Assembly (NCBI RefSeq): GCF_020080835.1 | Contig: NC_058160.1 | Coordinates: 29,313,152 to 29,377,151 of the forward strand | Source: Cotesia glomerata | Taxonomy: Eukaryota; Arthropoda; Insecta; Hymenoptera; Braconidae | Direction: 5' to 3' | Length of the DNA: 64,000 nt | In this document: piece after piece, positions 44,201 through 55,921 of the stretch | Numbering within the stretch: the stretch's first letter is position 1 | How the letters are laid out: every line of letters begins with the position of its first letter | Translations under genes and position numbers: made by a program | The notes under the pieces: generated by a model | What the model saw: the letters and a program-made list of their open reading frames with translations, nothing else | Database searches by the model: none | What the model was told of the DNA's origin: nothing

Positions 44201-46507
44201 ACTAAAAAATAGAAAATAAATTTTAATAAATTTAAATTAAGAATAGTGTTAAAAATTTCAATAAATATAAATTAATAATAGTGTAAATAAAAAAATGTAT
44301 TTTATTTTAAAAAAAGCGTGGGGTGCATGGTGTCAATAGTTATAAATATTTTATTGACAGATATGAGTAGAGTGATTATCATTTTGATAATATCTTAAAA
44401 AGCACCCCAGGCTTTTTTTTAAAATAAAATACATTTTTTTTATTTACACTATTATTAATTTATATTTATTGAAATTTTTAACACTATTCTTAATTTAAAT
44501 TTATTGAAGTTTATTTTCTATTTTTTAGTTTGGTTTTCTATAAAAAGCGTGTTTTTAGTTTTTTTAAACTATTATTTATTTTAGAGATAATAGATAATTT
44601 AATAAACTATTTCACCACAAAGCGTTTTTTTCAAAAATTTCATTCGTTTCGTGAAACCAATCGAAACTGCAATTGCTCTGCTGTTGGGAGTGCGTCAGAG
44701 ATAGTTCCGTTGAACTCTGTGAGAGCAAAGCGAGAAAAAGATGGTCTCGCCTGTTGAAGTAATTAATAAATCGATTATAACTTTTGAACGAATAGGAATT
44801 TTTACTTGAAATTTTATATCTATATTTTTGAATAGTTTTACAAGCGATTTATAAAAAAAAAAATTGAATTTTTTTAAGCCTGTACACGTATTTCCCCTCT
44901 TAAATTCACGCTGCGTGGATTTATCAGGATTTTTTTACGTGTAAATAGACAGTTCTTCTTTATGATTTTGATTCTAGATTCTAATAATTGAAAAGATAGA
45001 CTCTGTCAGGTGAATACGTACTTGACCGTGCCTGAGAAACGTTTGTCTTTCTGCGGGTCATAGTTCTTCAATCCAATTTGGAGCTCCACTGTCTCCAGAA
45101 ACTTACGCTTCTTGTCTTTGGAGCTCTGGATGACTCCGTTTACGCACTCGTAAAGAGTGTCACGCGATACTTTGGACCTGAAAATAATATTTTTAATTAG
45201 TATGTTAATTATTAATTTTTGAAAATTATTATTACACGTGACTACGTAATTAGTAATACTAAAATTAGCCGACTCAATAATTTTTGATTTTTTTTTTATT
45301 AATTAAATTAGAATTAGAAAAATATTTTTAGAAAATTGCACGTATAATTTTTAAAATTTTCTACATGTGAAAATTTTTCTTTTAATTTTTTAAAAATTAT
45401 TTTTCACTAGAATAAATTATAAAAACTTGAAAATTTCGGCTAATTTAATCTTATGAAAATTAAATTAGCCGACATTTTTTAATTTTTATAATTTATATTA
45501 TTGAAAAATAATTTTTAAAAAATTTAAACAAAATTTTTCACATGTAGAATATTTCAAAAATTATCCGTGGATTTTAAAAAAAATAGTTATTCATTTCTAA
45601 TTTTTAATTAATAAAAAATTTTCAAGTGTCGGCTAACTTAATTTTCATATGTAATTAGATAATTTGTGTGAAATGTTTCAACACTGATTGCGGTACATTG
45701 TTATTTTAAACCCAACGTCCTCACCCAGTGAAGATTTTTACTCTTCTTCACATTGACGACTCAAATTATTATTGATTAAATAATTCAAGTGCTTTTAGGA
45801 AGATATCACTTTAAATATTTATTTCAAAAAATATTTTAAAATAATGTAAGAGAAATTTATGATACTAAAATTGGCAAACATGTGACAATTTTTAATTTTT
45901 TTTTTCAATAAAAATTGTAAATTAAAAAATTGCACTTAGAATTATATAAATTTTATGCATTTAAAATTAATTGTAATAATTTTTTTCAATAATCAGCTGA
46001 TTTAATTTTAATTAAAAATTTTGTGAAAATTAAGTTAGCCATTTAAAAAATTTAAGAATTTTTTTTATTGAAAAACTTGAAAAACTATAAGTGGATTTTT
46101 TAAAAAATATTTTTTAATTATAATTTAATAAATGAAAAATAATCAAAAAATTAAAAACGTCGGCTAACTTTGGTGTCATAAAATTTTTGAGGTTAAGAAA
46201 ATATTTTACATTAGTAATACTAAAAATTATTTTAAATGGAATAAATATTAAATTTAATAATTAAATAATTATTTCATCATATTTTTAAGAAGAAATTTTT
46301 AATTTTTTAATGAAAAAAAAAAGAAATTACATTTAATAAAATACCACATGGGTAAAAAAATTCTAAGATAGTTAAATAAAAAAAATTATTAAAACTGACT
46401 CAATATTTAATAAATTTAAACAATAAAAAAATAAAATAATTAATTAGAATAAATAATTTAATAAAAAATATTAAGATTGTTTAAATAATATAAGATACTT
46501 ACGTCAT
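41210..46507 (-). CDS. RpL10A: 60S ribosomal protein L10a (uL1)
   Basis: Four exons: 46503-46507, 45022-45177, 41800-41948, 41210-41553. Together they give 654 nt, 217 residues plus stop, the usual length of eukaryotic L10a. The protein begins MTSKVSRDTLYECVNGV and contains ETVELQIGLKNYDPQKD, RFSGTVKLK, PRPKMQVCILGDQQHCDEA, PRLLGPGLNKAGKFP and the C-terminal KSSMGPPQRLY. It is the uL1 protein of the ribosomal L1 stalk, which helps release tRNA from the E site. All introns are GT-AG. Exon 1 codes for only five nucleotides, a common design in ribosomal protein genes. Introns 1 and 3 carry snoRNA candidates and intron 2 (3.1 kb) holds two transposons. It is transcribed divergently from Ebp2. Confidence 0.97.
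41634..41764 (-). ncRNA. Candidate H/ACA snoRNA, copy B (RpL10A intron 3)
   Basis: 131 nt with a two-hairpin layout. The 5' hairpin is closed by CTTC/GAAG with an upper stem CTTGGATTATT/GATAATTTGAG. H box AGAGAA follows at once. The 3' hairpin has lower stem CACTG/CAGTG and upper stem ACGTTG/CAATGT, then ACA three bases from the 3' end. A sister copy in intron 1 differs by pair-preserving changes. The predicted pocket arms of the 3' hairpin are GGTGA and GCAAT, so the target should be a rRNA or snRNA uridine. Intron-encoded snoRNAs in ribosomal protein genes are the norm. Confidence 0.72.
41949..42156. other. RpL10A intron 2, distal part
   Basis: AT-rich intronic sequence between exon 3 and the first TIR element; nothing else recognised. 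Confidence 0.4.
42157..42347. mobile_element. Short TIR element AAGGTAAAA-CCCAGT
   Basis: Left AAGGTAAAAAACCCAGTGTT... and right ...CAATAACTGGGTCTTTTACCTT form ~60-bp inverted arms (GACACTGGCCTAGTTATTGA / AACAACTAGGCCAGTGTC). A sister copy is at 52681-52880. MITE of about 190 bp in RpL10A intron 2. Confidence 0.8.
43225..44946. mobile_element. Long foldback element in RpL10A intron 2
   Basis: Ends TTATACGTAAAAAAATCCTG and GATTTTTTTACGTGTAAAT are complementary, followed by AAATCCACGC / GCGTGGATTT. Inside, arms at about 44155-44328 and 44404-44581 (~175 bp) form a second near-perfect hairpin with GGGGTGC/GCACCCC next to the loop. GTCAGTAT is repeated at 44009-44038. A relative is at 52591-54325. 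Non-coding. Confidence 0.72.
45671..45802 (-). ncRNA. Candidate H/ACA snoRNA, copy A (RpL10A intron 1)
   Basis: 132 nt, about 85% identical to copy B in intron 3. 5' hairpin: CTTC/GAAG closing stem, upper stem CTTGAATTATT/AATAATTTGAG. H box AGAGTA. 3' hairpin: CACTG/CAGTG, upper stem ACGTTG/CAATGT, then GAAACATTT with ACA exactly three bases from the end. The surrounding intron sequence is not conserved between the two copies, so the similarity marks the RNA itself. Confidence 0.72.
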
Positions 46508-46839
46508 TGTTAAAAAAAACGACGACCGTCAGAAGACACGATCTAACTATCTCGACGGTCCAAAAATGAAAGGTGGTATGAGAACCAGCGCTGGCACAAA
46601 TGGTGGCACAAACGTGGGAGAAATAAATTTAGTTACTTATTTTGCTCCGCGCGGCGCGGTGAGCGCTTTTAAGCTATTCAGAAGTTTCAAGTTACACGCG
46701 TAGGTGGCGCACTATTTGATTTTCTAAAAATAATAATAATGACAATAATTTTATTGATATTAGAAATTGTAATTAAAAGTTCGGAGTACGAGTGGTACTG
46801 AATCGATTTAAATTGGAGAAATAATAAAAAATAAATAAA
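46508..46839. promoter_or_regulatory. Divergent promoter RpL10A / Ebp2
   Basis: 332 bp separate the two start codons. On the RpL10A side the minus strand has the pyrimidine-rich CACCTTTCATTTTTGGACC, a possible TOP-like start. GC-rich blocks (GCTCCGCGCGGCGCGG at 46641-46656) lie midway. There are no transposons between the genes, unlike nearly every other interval here. Confidence 0.6.
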
Positions 46840-49800
46840 ATGAAGAGAAAGTCGAGTCATATTGAAGAAGAAGAAGAGTCTGATTCGGAAATTGATTCTG
46901 AAGAAGAGGTAAACTATCGATAATTTATTTTTATAATTATTTATTTTTTTTTCTAACCTAAATTTTCCCCATTGTCACGTGTCTTACAGCTCCAGGATGC
47001 TTTTGCGAAAGGATTGCTAAAACCGGGTTTAAATAAAGTCATTGAGAAGAAATCTATTAATCAACCTGTAAGTTTTTTTTTATTAATCTTTATATATTTA
47101 TTACAATTTAATTTAAAAAGTAGTGATTCTAAAATTAATAGACATTTAAACAATTTTTTGAATTTTTTTATGAATTATTTAGAAAAAATAAATGGAAATA
47201 AAGTTAGTAGGTATCTGATAATTATTTTATTAAAAAGAATTTTCATTTGTAACAAACTTGAAAAAGTGCAATTTTGAAAAAAATATTTTTTAGTTCTAAT
47301 TTAATAAATCAAAAAAATAATTAAAAGCGTCGGCTAACTTTAGAAATTTAACTTACAGAAATTCGACATGAATATATATATTATTAAGAGAATAAGAAAA
47401 ATTTCGCGTCCAGGATAGTCATATGATAAAATCAGTTTTTTTAGTTAAATTTAGTGTCATTGCAAAGGTCTTGAGTTTAATTTGTGCCTTTTCAAGGTTT
47501 CATATCATTCTCACCGATAGTCAATTTATTATGATAAGTATTAAGACTGCATTCGAAAATTCTCTATCTCTATATACGTAATTAAGAAATGACTTTGTAT
47601 CTTGTGAACTATTGACATTTTTAAAGATATAAGCTCACCCTGACATTACATTCATCGAGACCTTTCATTTGAGTACCCACATCGATTTTTCATATATTTA
47701 TATATATTATATATATGTATATATGAAAAATATATAAAAAATGCCATGTGGATACTCGAATGAAAGGTCTCGATGAGAGTAACATCTGGATGAGCTTATA
47801 TATTTAAAAATGTTAATAGTTAAAAAAGTACAGTGCAATTTAACATATATCTTGTAAAATATTGACATTTTTAAAGATATAAGCTCATCCTGACATTACA
47901 CTCATCAAGCCCTTTCATTTGAGTACCCACATCGATTTTTCATATATTTTATATATCTATATATTCCACAAATACCATGTATATAAAATATATAAAAAAT
48001 GCCATGTGAGTACTCGAATAAAAGGTCTCAATGAGTGTAACATCAGAATGAGCTTATATCTTTAAAAATGTCAATAATTAAGAAAGTACAGTGCAATTTA
48101 ACAAATATCTTGTAAAATATTGACATTTTTAAAGATATAAGCTCACCCTGACATTACACTCATCAAGCCCTTTCATTTGAGTACCCACATCGATTTCTCA
48201 TATATTTTATATATTTATATATTCTACAAATACCATATATATAAAATATATAAAAAATGCCATGTGGGTACTCGAATGAAAGGTCTCGATGAGAGTAACA
48301 TCTGGATGAGCTTATATATTTAAAAATGTCAATAATTAAGAAAGTACAGTGCAATTTAACAAATATCTTATGAAATATTGACATTTTCAAAGATATAAGC
48401 TCACCCTGACATTACACTCATCAAGCCCTTTCATTTGAGTACCCACATCGATTTTTCATATATTTTATATATCTATATATTCCACAAATACCATGTATAT
48501 AAAATATATAAAAAATGCCATGTGAGTACTCGAATAAAAGGTCTCGATGAGTGTAACATCAGAATGAGCTTATATCTTTAAAAATGTCAATAATTAAGAA
48601 AGTACAGTGCAATTTAACAAATATCTTATGAAATATTGACATTTTCAAAGATATAAGCTCACCCTGACATTATACTCATCAAGTCCTTTCATTTGAGTAC
48701 CCACATCAATTTTTCATATATTTTATATATTATATATATGTATATGTGAAAAATATATCAAAAATGCATGTGAGTACTTAAATGAAAGCTCTTGATTAGT
48801 GTAACATGGGGATGAGCTTATATCTTTAAAAACGACAATATTTAAGAAAGTACAATGCAATTTAACTAAAGTCATTATTTAATAAAGCAAAATTTTATTT
48901 AGTTATTTTTCACAAGTCACGGCAGTCACGTAGTGACTGCAAAGTTGCTGGTATATTATTTAATTTCTTTAAAAAATATCAAATGTCTACTAATTAAAAA
49001 ATTATTAAAAATAATTTTTTTATAAAATTATAATTTTAAAGTAATTAAAAATTTTTTTTTAAGTCACTAATAAATAATTTTAATAACATTGACAGGAATT
49101 GCTGAAAGAAGCATTAAATAAACTAAAATTAGACTTACCATGGATAGAAAAATTAGACGTAGTGAACGCGCCAGCACCATTAGCCCCAGAATTAGCGTTA
49201 CAGCAGCTCGAGCAAGAAGAGCGACGTGCGAAGCAGTTAAAAGGCAACAAAAAATTAGCGCAGTTGAAACCCACCGAGGACCCGGTTATCAATGACTTCA
49301 AGAGGGAGACAATGTTCCACAGGCAGGCTCAAGCTGCAGTGATGTTCTGTATGCCTAGATTAAAGAAACTGGGGATCCCCACGATCAGGCCAGAAGACTA
49401 CTACGCTGAAATGGCGAAAACTGATGAGCACATGCACAAAATCCGGACGACTTTGCAGAAAAAGGAGCAAGCAGTAGCGAGGTCTGAAAAGGTTCGCCAG
49501 CTAAGACTCCAGCGCAAAGTTGGAAAACAGATGCAGGTAGAAGCCACGTTGAAAAAACATGCTGAGAAGAAGCAGATGCTGGATGAGGTGAAGAAGTTCC
49601 GCAAGGGAGTTCGTAAAGATCTCAATTTCCTGGACGATAAAAAGAGACCGGGTAGTTCTAATAAGAGTCATGCTGAGAGGAGGCTCAGCAATAAGCAGAA
49701 GGTTAAAAATTCTAAGTTTGGGTTCGGTGGTAAGAAACGCGGGACTAAGATGAACGACCGGGAGAGCTCTGCTGATATGTCTGGGTACCAGAGACCGCGA

Positions 49801-49902
49801 AAGGATATTAAGGGATTGAAGAGAAGGAATAAAGGTGGGGACAATAAAAGTCAGAGGCCTGGTAAAAATCGGCGGATTCAAATGAAAAATAAAAAAAAAT
49901 AA
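46840..49902 (+). CDS. Ebp2: rRNA-processing protein EBP2 (EBNA1BP2 homolog)
   Basis: Exons 46840-46908, 46990-47067 and 49096-49902 join with GT-AG introns in phase 0 and give 317 residues. Exon 1 encodes an acidic start (MKRKSSHIEEEEESDSEIDS). Exon 2 encodes LQDAFAKGLLKPGLNKVIEK, the conserved EBP2 N-terminal motif. Exon 3 holds DLPWIEKLDV, FKRETMFHRQAQAAVM, LGIPTIRPEDYYAEMAK, a charged coiled-coil stretch (KKEQAVARSEKVRQLRLQRK) and a very basic tail (KSQRPGKNRRIQMKNKKK). EBP2 is a nucleolar protein needed for maturation of pre-60S particles. Intron 2 contains HINE copy F. The length is close to the family's about 300 residues. AATAAA at 49928-49933 is the likely poly(A) signal. Confidence 0.95.
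47374..48951 (+). mobile_element. HINE element, copy F (Ebp2 intron 2)
   Basis: Leader TATATATTATTAAGAGAATA, then four or more palindromic units, then hairpin GCAGTCACGTAGTGACTGC and AAAGTTGCTGG (CTGG instead of CTAG). Units at about 47895-48160 and 48430-48660 are nearly identical, showing tandem duplication of pairs of units. Confidence 0.8.
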
Positions 49903-49965
49903 ATTAATTAATGTATTTTTATAAAATAATAAATTTTTTTATTAAGTTATTTTATAGAGTGGTTA

Positions 49966-51309
49966 TCTATATAATTAAGAAATGACCTTGTATCTTGTGA
50001 ACTATTGACATTTTTAAAGATATAAGCTCATCTCGATGTTACACTCATCGAGACCTTTCATTTGAGTACCCACATCAATTTTTCATATATTTTATATATT
50101 TATATATTTCACAAATATCATATATATGAAAAATATAAAAAATGTCATGTGGGTACTTGAATTAAAGGTCTCGATGGATGTAACATCGAAATGAGTTTAT
50201 ATCTTAAAAAAAGTCGATGATTAAGAAATGACATTGTATCTTGTGAACTATTGACATTTTTAAAGATATAAGCTCATCTCGATGTTACACTCATCGAAAC
50301 CTTTCATTTGAGTACCCACATCAATTTTTCATATATTTTACATATTTATATATTTCACAAATATCATATATATGAAATATATAAAAAATGTCATGTGGGT
50401 ACTTGAATTAAAGGTCTCGATGAGTGTAGCATCGAAATGAGTTTATATCTTAAAAAAAGTCGATGATTAAGAAATGACATTGTATCTTGTGAACTATTGA
50501 CATTTTTAAAGATATAAGCTCATCTCGATGTTACACTCATCGAAACCTTTCATTTGAGTACCCACATCAATTTTTCATGTATTTTATATATTTATATATT
50601 TCACAAATATCATATATATGAAATATATAAAAAATGTCATGTGGGTACTTGAATTAAAGGTCTCGATGAGTGTAGCATCGAAATGAGTTTATATCTTAAA
50701 AAAAGTCGATGATTAAGAAATGACATTGTATCTTGTGAACTATTGACATTTTTAAAGATATAAGCTCATTTCGATGTTACATTCATCAAGACCTTTCATT
50801 TGAGTACCCACATCAATTTTTCATATATTTTATATATTTATATATTTCACAAATATCATATATATGAAATATATAAAAAATGTCATGTGGGTACTTGAAT
50901 GAAAGGTCTCGATGAGTGTAACATCGAAATGAGTTTATATCTTAGCAAAACTCAATGATTAAGAGATGACATTGTATCTTGTAAACTATTGAAATTTTTA
51001 AAGATATAAGCTTATCCCGATGTTACGCTCATCGAAACCTTTCATTTGAGTACCCACATCAATTTTTCATATATTTTATATATTTATATAATATATATGT
51101 ATATATGAAAAATATATGAAAATGCATGTGGGTACTCAAATGAAAGCTCTTGATGAGTGTCACATCGGGATGAGCTTATATCTTTAAAAACGTCGATAGT
51201 TAAAAAAGTACAGTGCCATTTCACAAAAGTCAATATTTATTAAAACAAAATTTTATTTATTTATAGTTCACTAGTCACAATAGTCACATAGTGACTACAA
51301 GATTGTTAG
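49966..51309 (+). mobile_element. HINE element, copy G (3' of Ebp2)
   Basis: Starts TCTATATAATTAAGAAATGA, 63 bases after the Ebp2 stop, without the usual leader. Five palindromic units follow, the inner ones (50170-50900) nearly identical with a period of about 235 bp. Ends with hairpin TAGTCACATAGTGACTA and AAGATTGTTAG. Confidence 0.78.
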
Positions 51310-52590
51310 TTTATTTTAATTCTTTCCGGATTAATTAGGTGTTTGCAAAATGATACCAGAGTTAATTTGAAATTTGAAAAAATTTTTCGGGAATAAAATT
51401 CACCAAAAAAATAAAAACTAATTTCGACAATAAATATGTTTTTAATAGACATACATCTCATACGAGGTTACACGATATTTTGAATACATGCCATTTAACT
51501 GTCCAGCAATCAAACACATTGTATTTCTTAATATTAATATTTCTTCATATTCTGATAATTATTTCACAAATCTGTTAATAATATTTTAATGCGGTTCTTT
51601 GAATAATTCTCTTCACAAACTTTCAAACAATGTCCGTAAACCGTCAAAACATCAATGGATGCGTTTAATCATTGCGATATAACTATATATTTATGTATAT
51701 TTTTTTTTTTATTTATATATCAATCGGCTCATTTTAATATTATCATTATTGTAATGTATGGTTACTGTTAATGAATTAATCAGATTTTGACGATTACAAA
51801 AGTTACGGGTGCTTTGCTCTAATATCTGTCTTATTACCCTGGGCACCCGGTAATTATTCAATCAATCAATCAATCAATCATTTTTACAAATTTATTATCA
51901 TTAATAATTAATCATAATCATAATCATTCATGCTCCTTTCGCCGAGCTAATATTTTTTTTTAACCAAACTCAAATAAATAATTAATATTATAAGCAAAGA
52001 TAAAAAACCAAAAATATAAAATTTTTATCTCCTGTTCGGAGGACGTCAGTAACTTTGTCAATTATAATTATTATATAATTAATATTAATTTCACTTAAAT
52101 CGGTTTGTACAATTATTCCAATGGAAGATAAATAAGATCACTTATATTAACAATTAATAATTTATAATTACACATTACAGAGTCTAATTAGCCATACGCG
52201 GGTTCAAGTTCCATTGAAATTAATTAGATATTTTTTTTTTATTTTTTTTTTTAATGATTTTAACATTTTTTTGCTTTTTTAAATATTGTAACTACTAGTC
52301 GGTGACAATAGACCTCAATTATATATTATTCATTATTTATATATTTATATATTTATATATATGTATATGTATATATTTACTTGGTGTCCAGCACCAACAT
52401 TCACATCCACACGTATACTATTTTAATTATTTATAATATTCAAACATATATTAATTAAACTATATGACATATGTGTTTTAGTTTAAGTTTGTGTTTCTTC
52501 ACCCGTACAACTATAATACAATTACAGTAAATTCATCACTACATATACATATCAGAGTCGAGACATATTTATATATATTTATTTAATTAA
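51310..52590. other. Region between Ebp2 and dnc, possible dnc 3' UTR
   Basis: AT-rich, with many ATTTA-like motifs and no ORF. On the minus strand it lies downstream of the dnc stop. A long 3' UTR is possible but cannot be shown from sequence alone. Confidence 0.3.
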
Positions 52591-52680
52591 AAGGGGAAAT
52601 ACGTGTAAAAGACCATTTTCATAATGATTTTTATTAATTTTTTTAATGTCTAAAAAATTAGGTATGAATTTTTTTTTTGT

Positions 52681-52880
52681 AAGGTAAAGACCCAGTTATT
52701 GACACTGAACTAGTTATTGACACTTGCAGTTTTATTTTAATTAAATAAAACAAATCCACTGTAATAAATTAATAAATATAATTTTTGAATTATAAATTTT
52801 GAAATAATTGGTTTTTTGAGTAGAATTAATTTTTTTAATTAGAATAAAATTGCAAGTGTCAATAACTGGGTCTTTTACTT
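52681..52880. mobile_element. Short TIR element AAGGTAAAGACCCAGT, second copy
   Basis: AAGGTAAAGACCCAGTTATT and CAATAACTGGGTCTTTTACT are inverted. Inner GTTATTGACACTTGCAGTTT pairs with AATTGCAAGTGTC. Sister of 42157-42347. Confidence 0.78.
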
Positions 52881-53689
52881 TATAAAAAATTAAATCGGAA
52901 AAAATTTTAGTTATGAAAAATTCATATTATTTCACTGAAATTATTATAAAATAAAAATTATAATAGTAATTGAATCACACATACAATTTTCCTGAAAAAC
53001 AAACACTTCCAGAATGATTGCTCCATTTTTTATTTAAAAAAAATTATTATTATTAGTATAATTTTTTTTTTATAATAATTTTAATGAAATATGAATTTTT
53101 CATAACTTAATAAAATTTTTTCGGGAATTTTAAAATTATATTATTTATTGAAACTATCATGTTATTTTTTAGATATATGGATGAGTATTTTTTCGTATTA
53201 AACAACAATATAACTTAATAAATAGTGGAGATATCAGGTGATGCACATCGTAGGTTGTCATCCGACTTAGCAGTTGGCGTGCAGTGGAAGCCACAACTTT
53301 TATCTGAAATCTATGACACAGAAAAATTAATTTAAAAAAAAAATTTTTTTTTATGTGTATCTTCTATATGAACCTCAATTCTAAAAAAAAAAAGAAGAAA
53401 TTTGCGTTTTTTTTGGAGAATTGTAAAAAAAATTTGTGATTTTTTACCATTTTTTTTATACATTATTAAAAATAAAAAATAGTGTGAATAAAAATATCGC
53501 TTATAATTGAGGTTCATATTAAGCGTAATTTAAAAACAAGTAATTTTTTCGTGCAATTAATTTCAGATAAAAATTGTGGCTTCCATACTGCACACCAATT
53601 GCTAAATCTCCGCTACTTTTTAAGTTATATTGTTGCAAAATATGAAAGAATATAAATATATATAGAAAAAAAAGTTTTTATTTTGTTTA

Positions 53690-54125
53690 AAAAATTTTTT
53701 TTTATTAATTTTATTTCAAAATTAATTTTTTTTATTGAATTAATTTTATTTTAAAATTAATTCTTTTTTTTAAATTAATTTTATTTTAAAATTAATTATT
53801 TATTTTAAATTAATTTTATTTTAAAATTAATTTTATTTTAAAATTAATTATTTTTTTTAATTAATTTTACTTTAATTTAAAATTAATTCTTTTTTTTTTT
53901 AATTAATTTTATTTCAAAATTAATTCTTTTTTTTTAATTAATTTTATTTTAAAATTAATTCCTCTTTTTTTAAATTAATTTTATTTTAAAATTAATTCTT
54001 TTTTTAAATTAATTTTATTTTAAAATTAATTCTTTTTTTTAATTAATTTTATTTTAAAATTAATTTTTTTTATTAAATTAATTTTATTTTAAAATTAATT
54101 TTTTTTTTTTAATTAATTTTATTTT
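53690..54125. repeat. ~40-bp AT tandem array
   Basis: About 11 copies of a segment like AATTAATTTTATTTTAAAATTAATTC followed by a variable T run. The unit is itself palindromic (AATTAATTTT/AAAATTAATT). Confidence 0.85.
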
Positions 54126-54325
54126 AATTTACAAACATGAATGAATTACACTCACATTCCATGCTTGTAAAAATGGACCACCTTAAAAACTCCGCCGTCT
54201 ATCTTACGGCATAAATATATATATAGAAAATAATTCAATATTTTAAAAAAGTGGATAAAATTAATTTTCATACCTTAAAAAAAATCATCATAAAAACGTC
54301 CTTTTACATATATTTCCCCCCTTAA

Positions 54326-55813
54326 TTTAATTATTAATGGTAATTCAATCAGATATTCAAACTCTTAATTCCATTAATTGTAAAAGTAAACATCTATTAA
54401 ATAATTATGTGAAAATTAATTAAATTAAATTAAATTAAATACATAGACTAACTAATATAACACAACATATATTAATTAATAACAACACATACAAATATCT
54501 GCAGAATATTAATGTAAAATATTAAAATTAGTCACTATTCTTTGGTTAAAAAATAATTGTACGCGTAATAATTGTAATAAATAATTATATAATGTTTGCG
54601 CGTTAAATTAATTGTTTTAAAATAAATTTTAGATTGTATAATTAGTGCATAAACCTCACAGAGACCGGCTCTGTGATATATCACTTGGCTCATTCGCAAC
54701 AGATTCAGTATTTATTATTATTAATATTATTATTATTTATATTAGAGATTACACAGACGCGGACGATATGGCGGATCTTTTAGTAAAATACAAATAATTG
54801 AAATAAATAATAAAAATGTATACTTAAATATAAATGTATATATTTATATATTTGTTAAAATTTATCTCTCCGTCTACCGGTCAAACGATTCTTCTTCGTG
54901 TAAAGCGTTTAAATAAAAAAATAAATTCAAGGATAGACGTTTAATCCCGTGAAAAGGTTTTAGTAAATCATGAAAAAGCTGACAGTGAGATCGATAGCGT
55001 ATTAACGTTCTGGAGCTTTCGATAAAATTTATCTCGCACTTTTAAGCATTTTATTTTTTTTATTTTAATAAATATATTTGTTTTATGGATGCATTTATTT
55101 ATATATTAATATATTTATTTTTATAGTACGTCTTTCAGCTGATATGTCGTTTACAATTACGAGATAAACATTTTAAAACGACGTTCTGATCCGTAAAAAT
55201 TAATCAAATATCCGCTCAATATTTTTCACAATTTTATTTTATTTATTACTTGGATTAAAACTTTCTTCCGATGCTTTTGGTCGTGCCCAACAGGTACTAA
55301 TTGAGATTCATTCGCCAGTATACTGACTTATATTCGAGTCTCCTTTACGAGTCTAATTCATGAGGAGTTTTTTTATGATCTGATCCTTTGGATTTTATTT
55401 GTGATAAAAATCACACGGCTTTTAATTATTTTATGTTTATATGATAGTTATAATTAATATTATTATTCTTATTGTTGCTGGACGATGGTAAAATATCGGT
55501 TTACATTTAAAGTCGGGCCAGCCGACGTTCTGCCGACAATCAGCTAGAGGCTAAGATACTTTCATGCAGATATCATACCATCGTCGCTGTCATTTAATTT
55601 ACATGCATTTTTTTTTCTTTTTCTCCTTAACTATATTGTTATTAATGGTAATTTTAATTAATTAATTTATCATGGTGAATATATATACACATAAATTTAT
55701 ATTTGGTTAAAAGCACGGCCTAATGCTGACGGTAGCGGATTTCACGGGTGAGCTCGCCACCAGGACTGCTGAAACTTTTCGTGAAGCTTTTTGCAAATAC
55801 CCGCCAATTTCCG
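54326..55813 (-). other. dnc: Probable dnc 3' UTR / 3' flank
   Basis: Directly downstream of the dnc stop on the minus strand. It is free of recognisable transposons, AT-rich with balanced patches (54640-54720, 54870-55010, 55480-55590). A 3' UTR is inferred from position only. Confidence 0.4.
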
Positions 55814-55921
55814 TCACATCCCAGGGTCCGCTGAGGCTGCCTCTTGATCACCGGGCTCGCCGGTAAAGTCTTCGTCATCTTCTGGGTTTTCGATTGTTTC
55901 ATCTCCTTCTTCCAGCGTTAC
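55814..55921 (-). CDS. dnc: dnc last exon: C-terminal tail
   Basis: 36 codons starting VTLEEGDETIENPEDDEDFT and ending at TGA (55816-55814). The acidic C-terminus is typical of insect dunce. A 60-codon open frame over the same bases (55720-55902) is a shadow. Confidence 0.93.
   Translation of the reverse strand, partial: VTLEEGDETIENPEDDEDFTGEPGDQEAASADPGM

Larger units (their letters stand above)
52591..54325. mobile_element. Foldback element related to 43225-44946
   Basis: Ends AAGGGGAAATACGTGTAAAAG and CTTTTACATATATTTCCCCC are complementary. It shares GTAGGTTGTCATCCGACTTA and the GGAAGCCACAA region with the RpL10A intron element, and repeats the latter in inverted form at about 53570. 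The TIR element at 52681-52880 is inserted near its left end. Confidence 0.65.

Noticed and set aside
49401..49881. Minus-strand ORFs of 74 and 126 codons
   Set aside because: Antisense shadows of Ebp2 exon 3.
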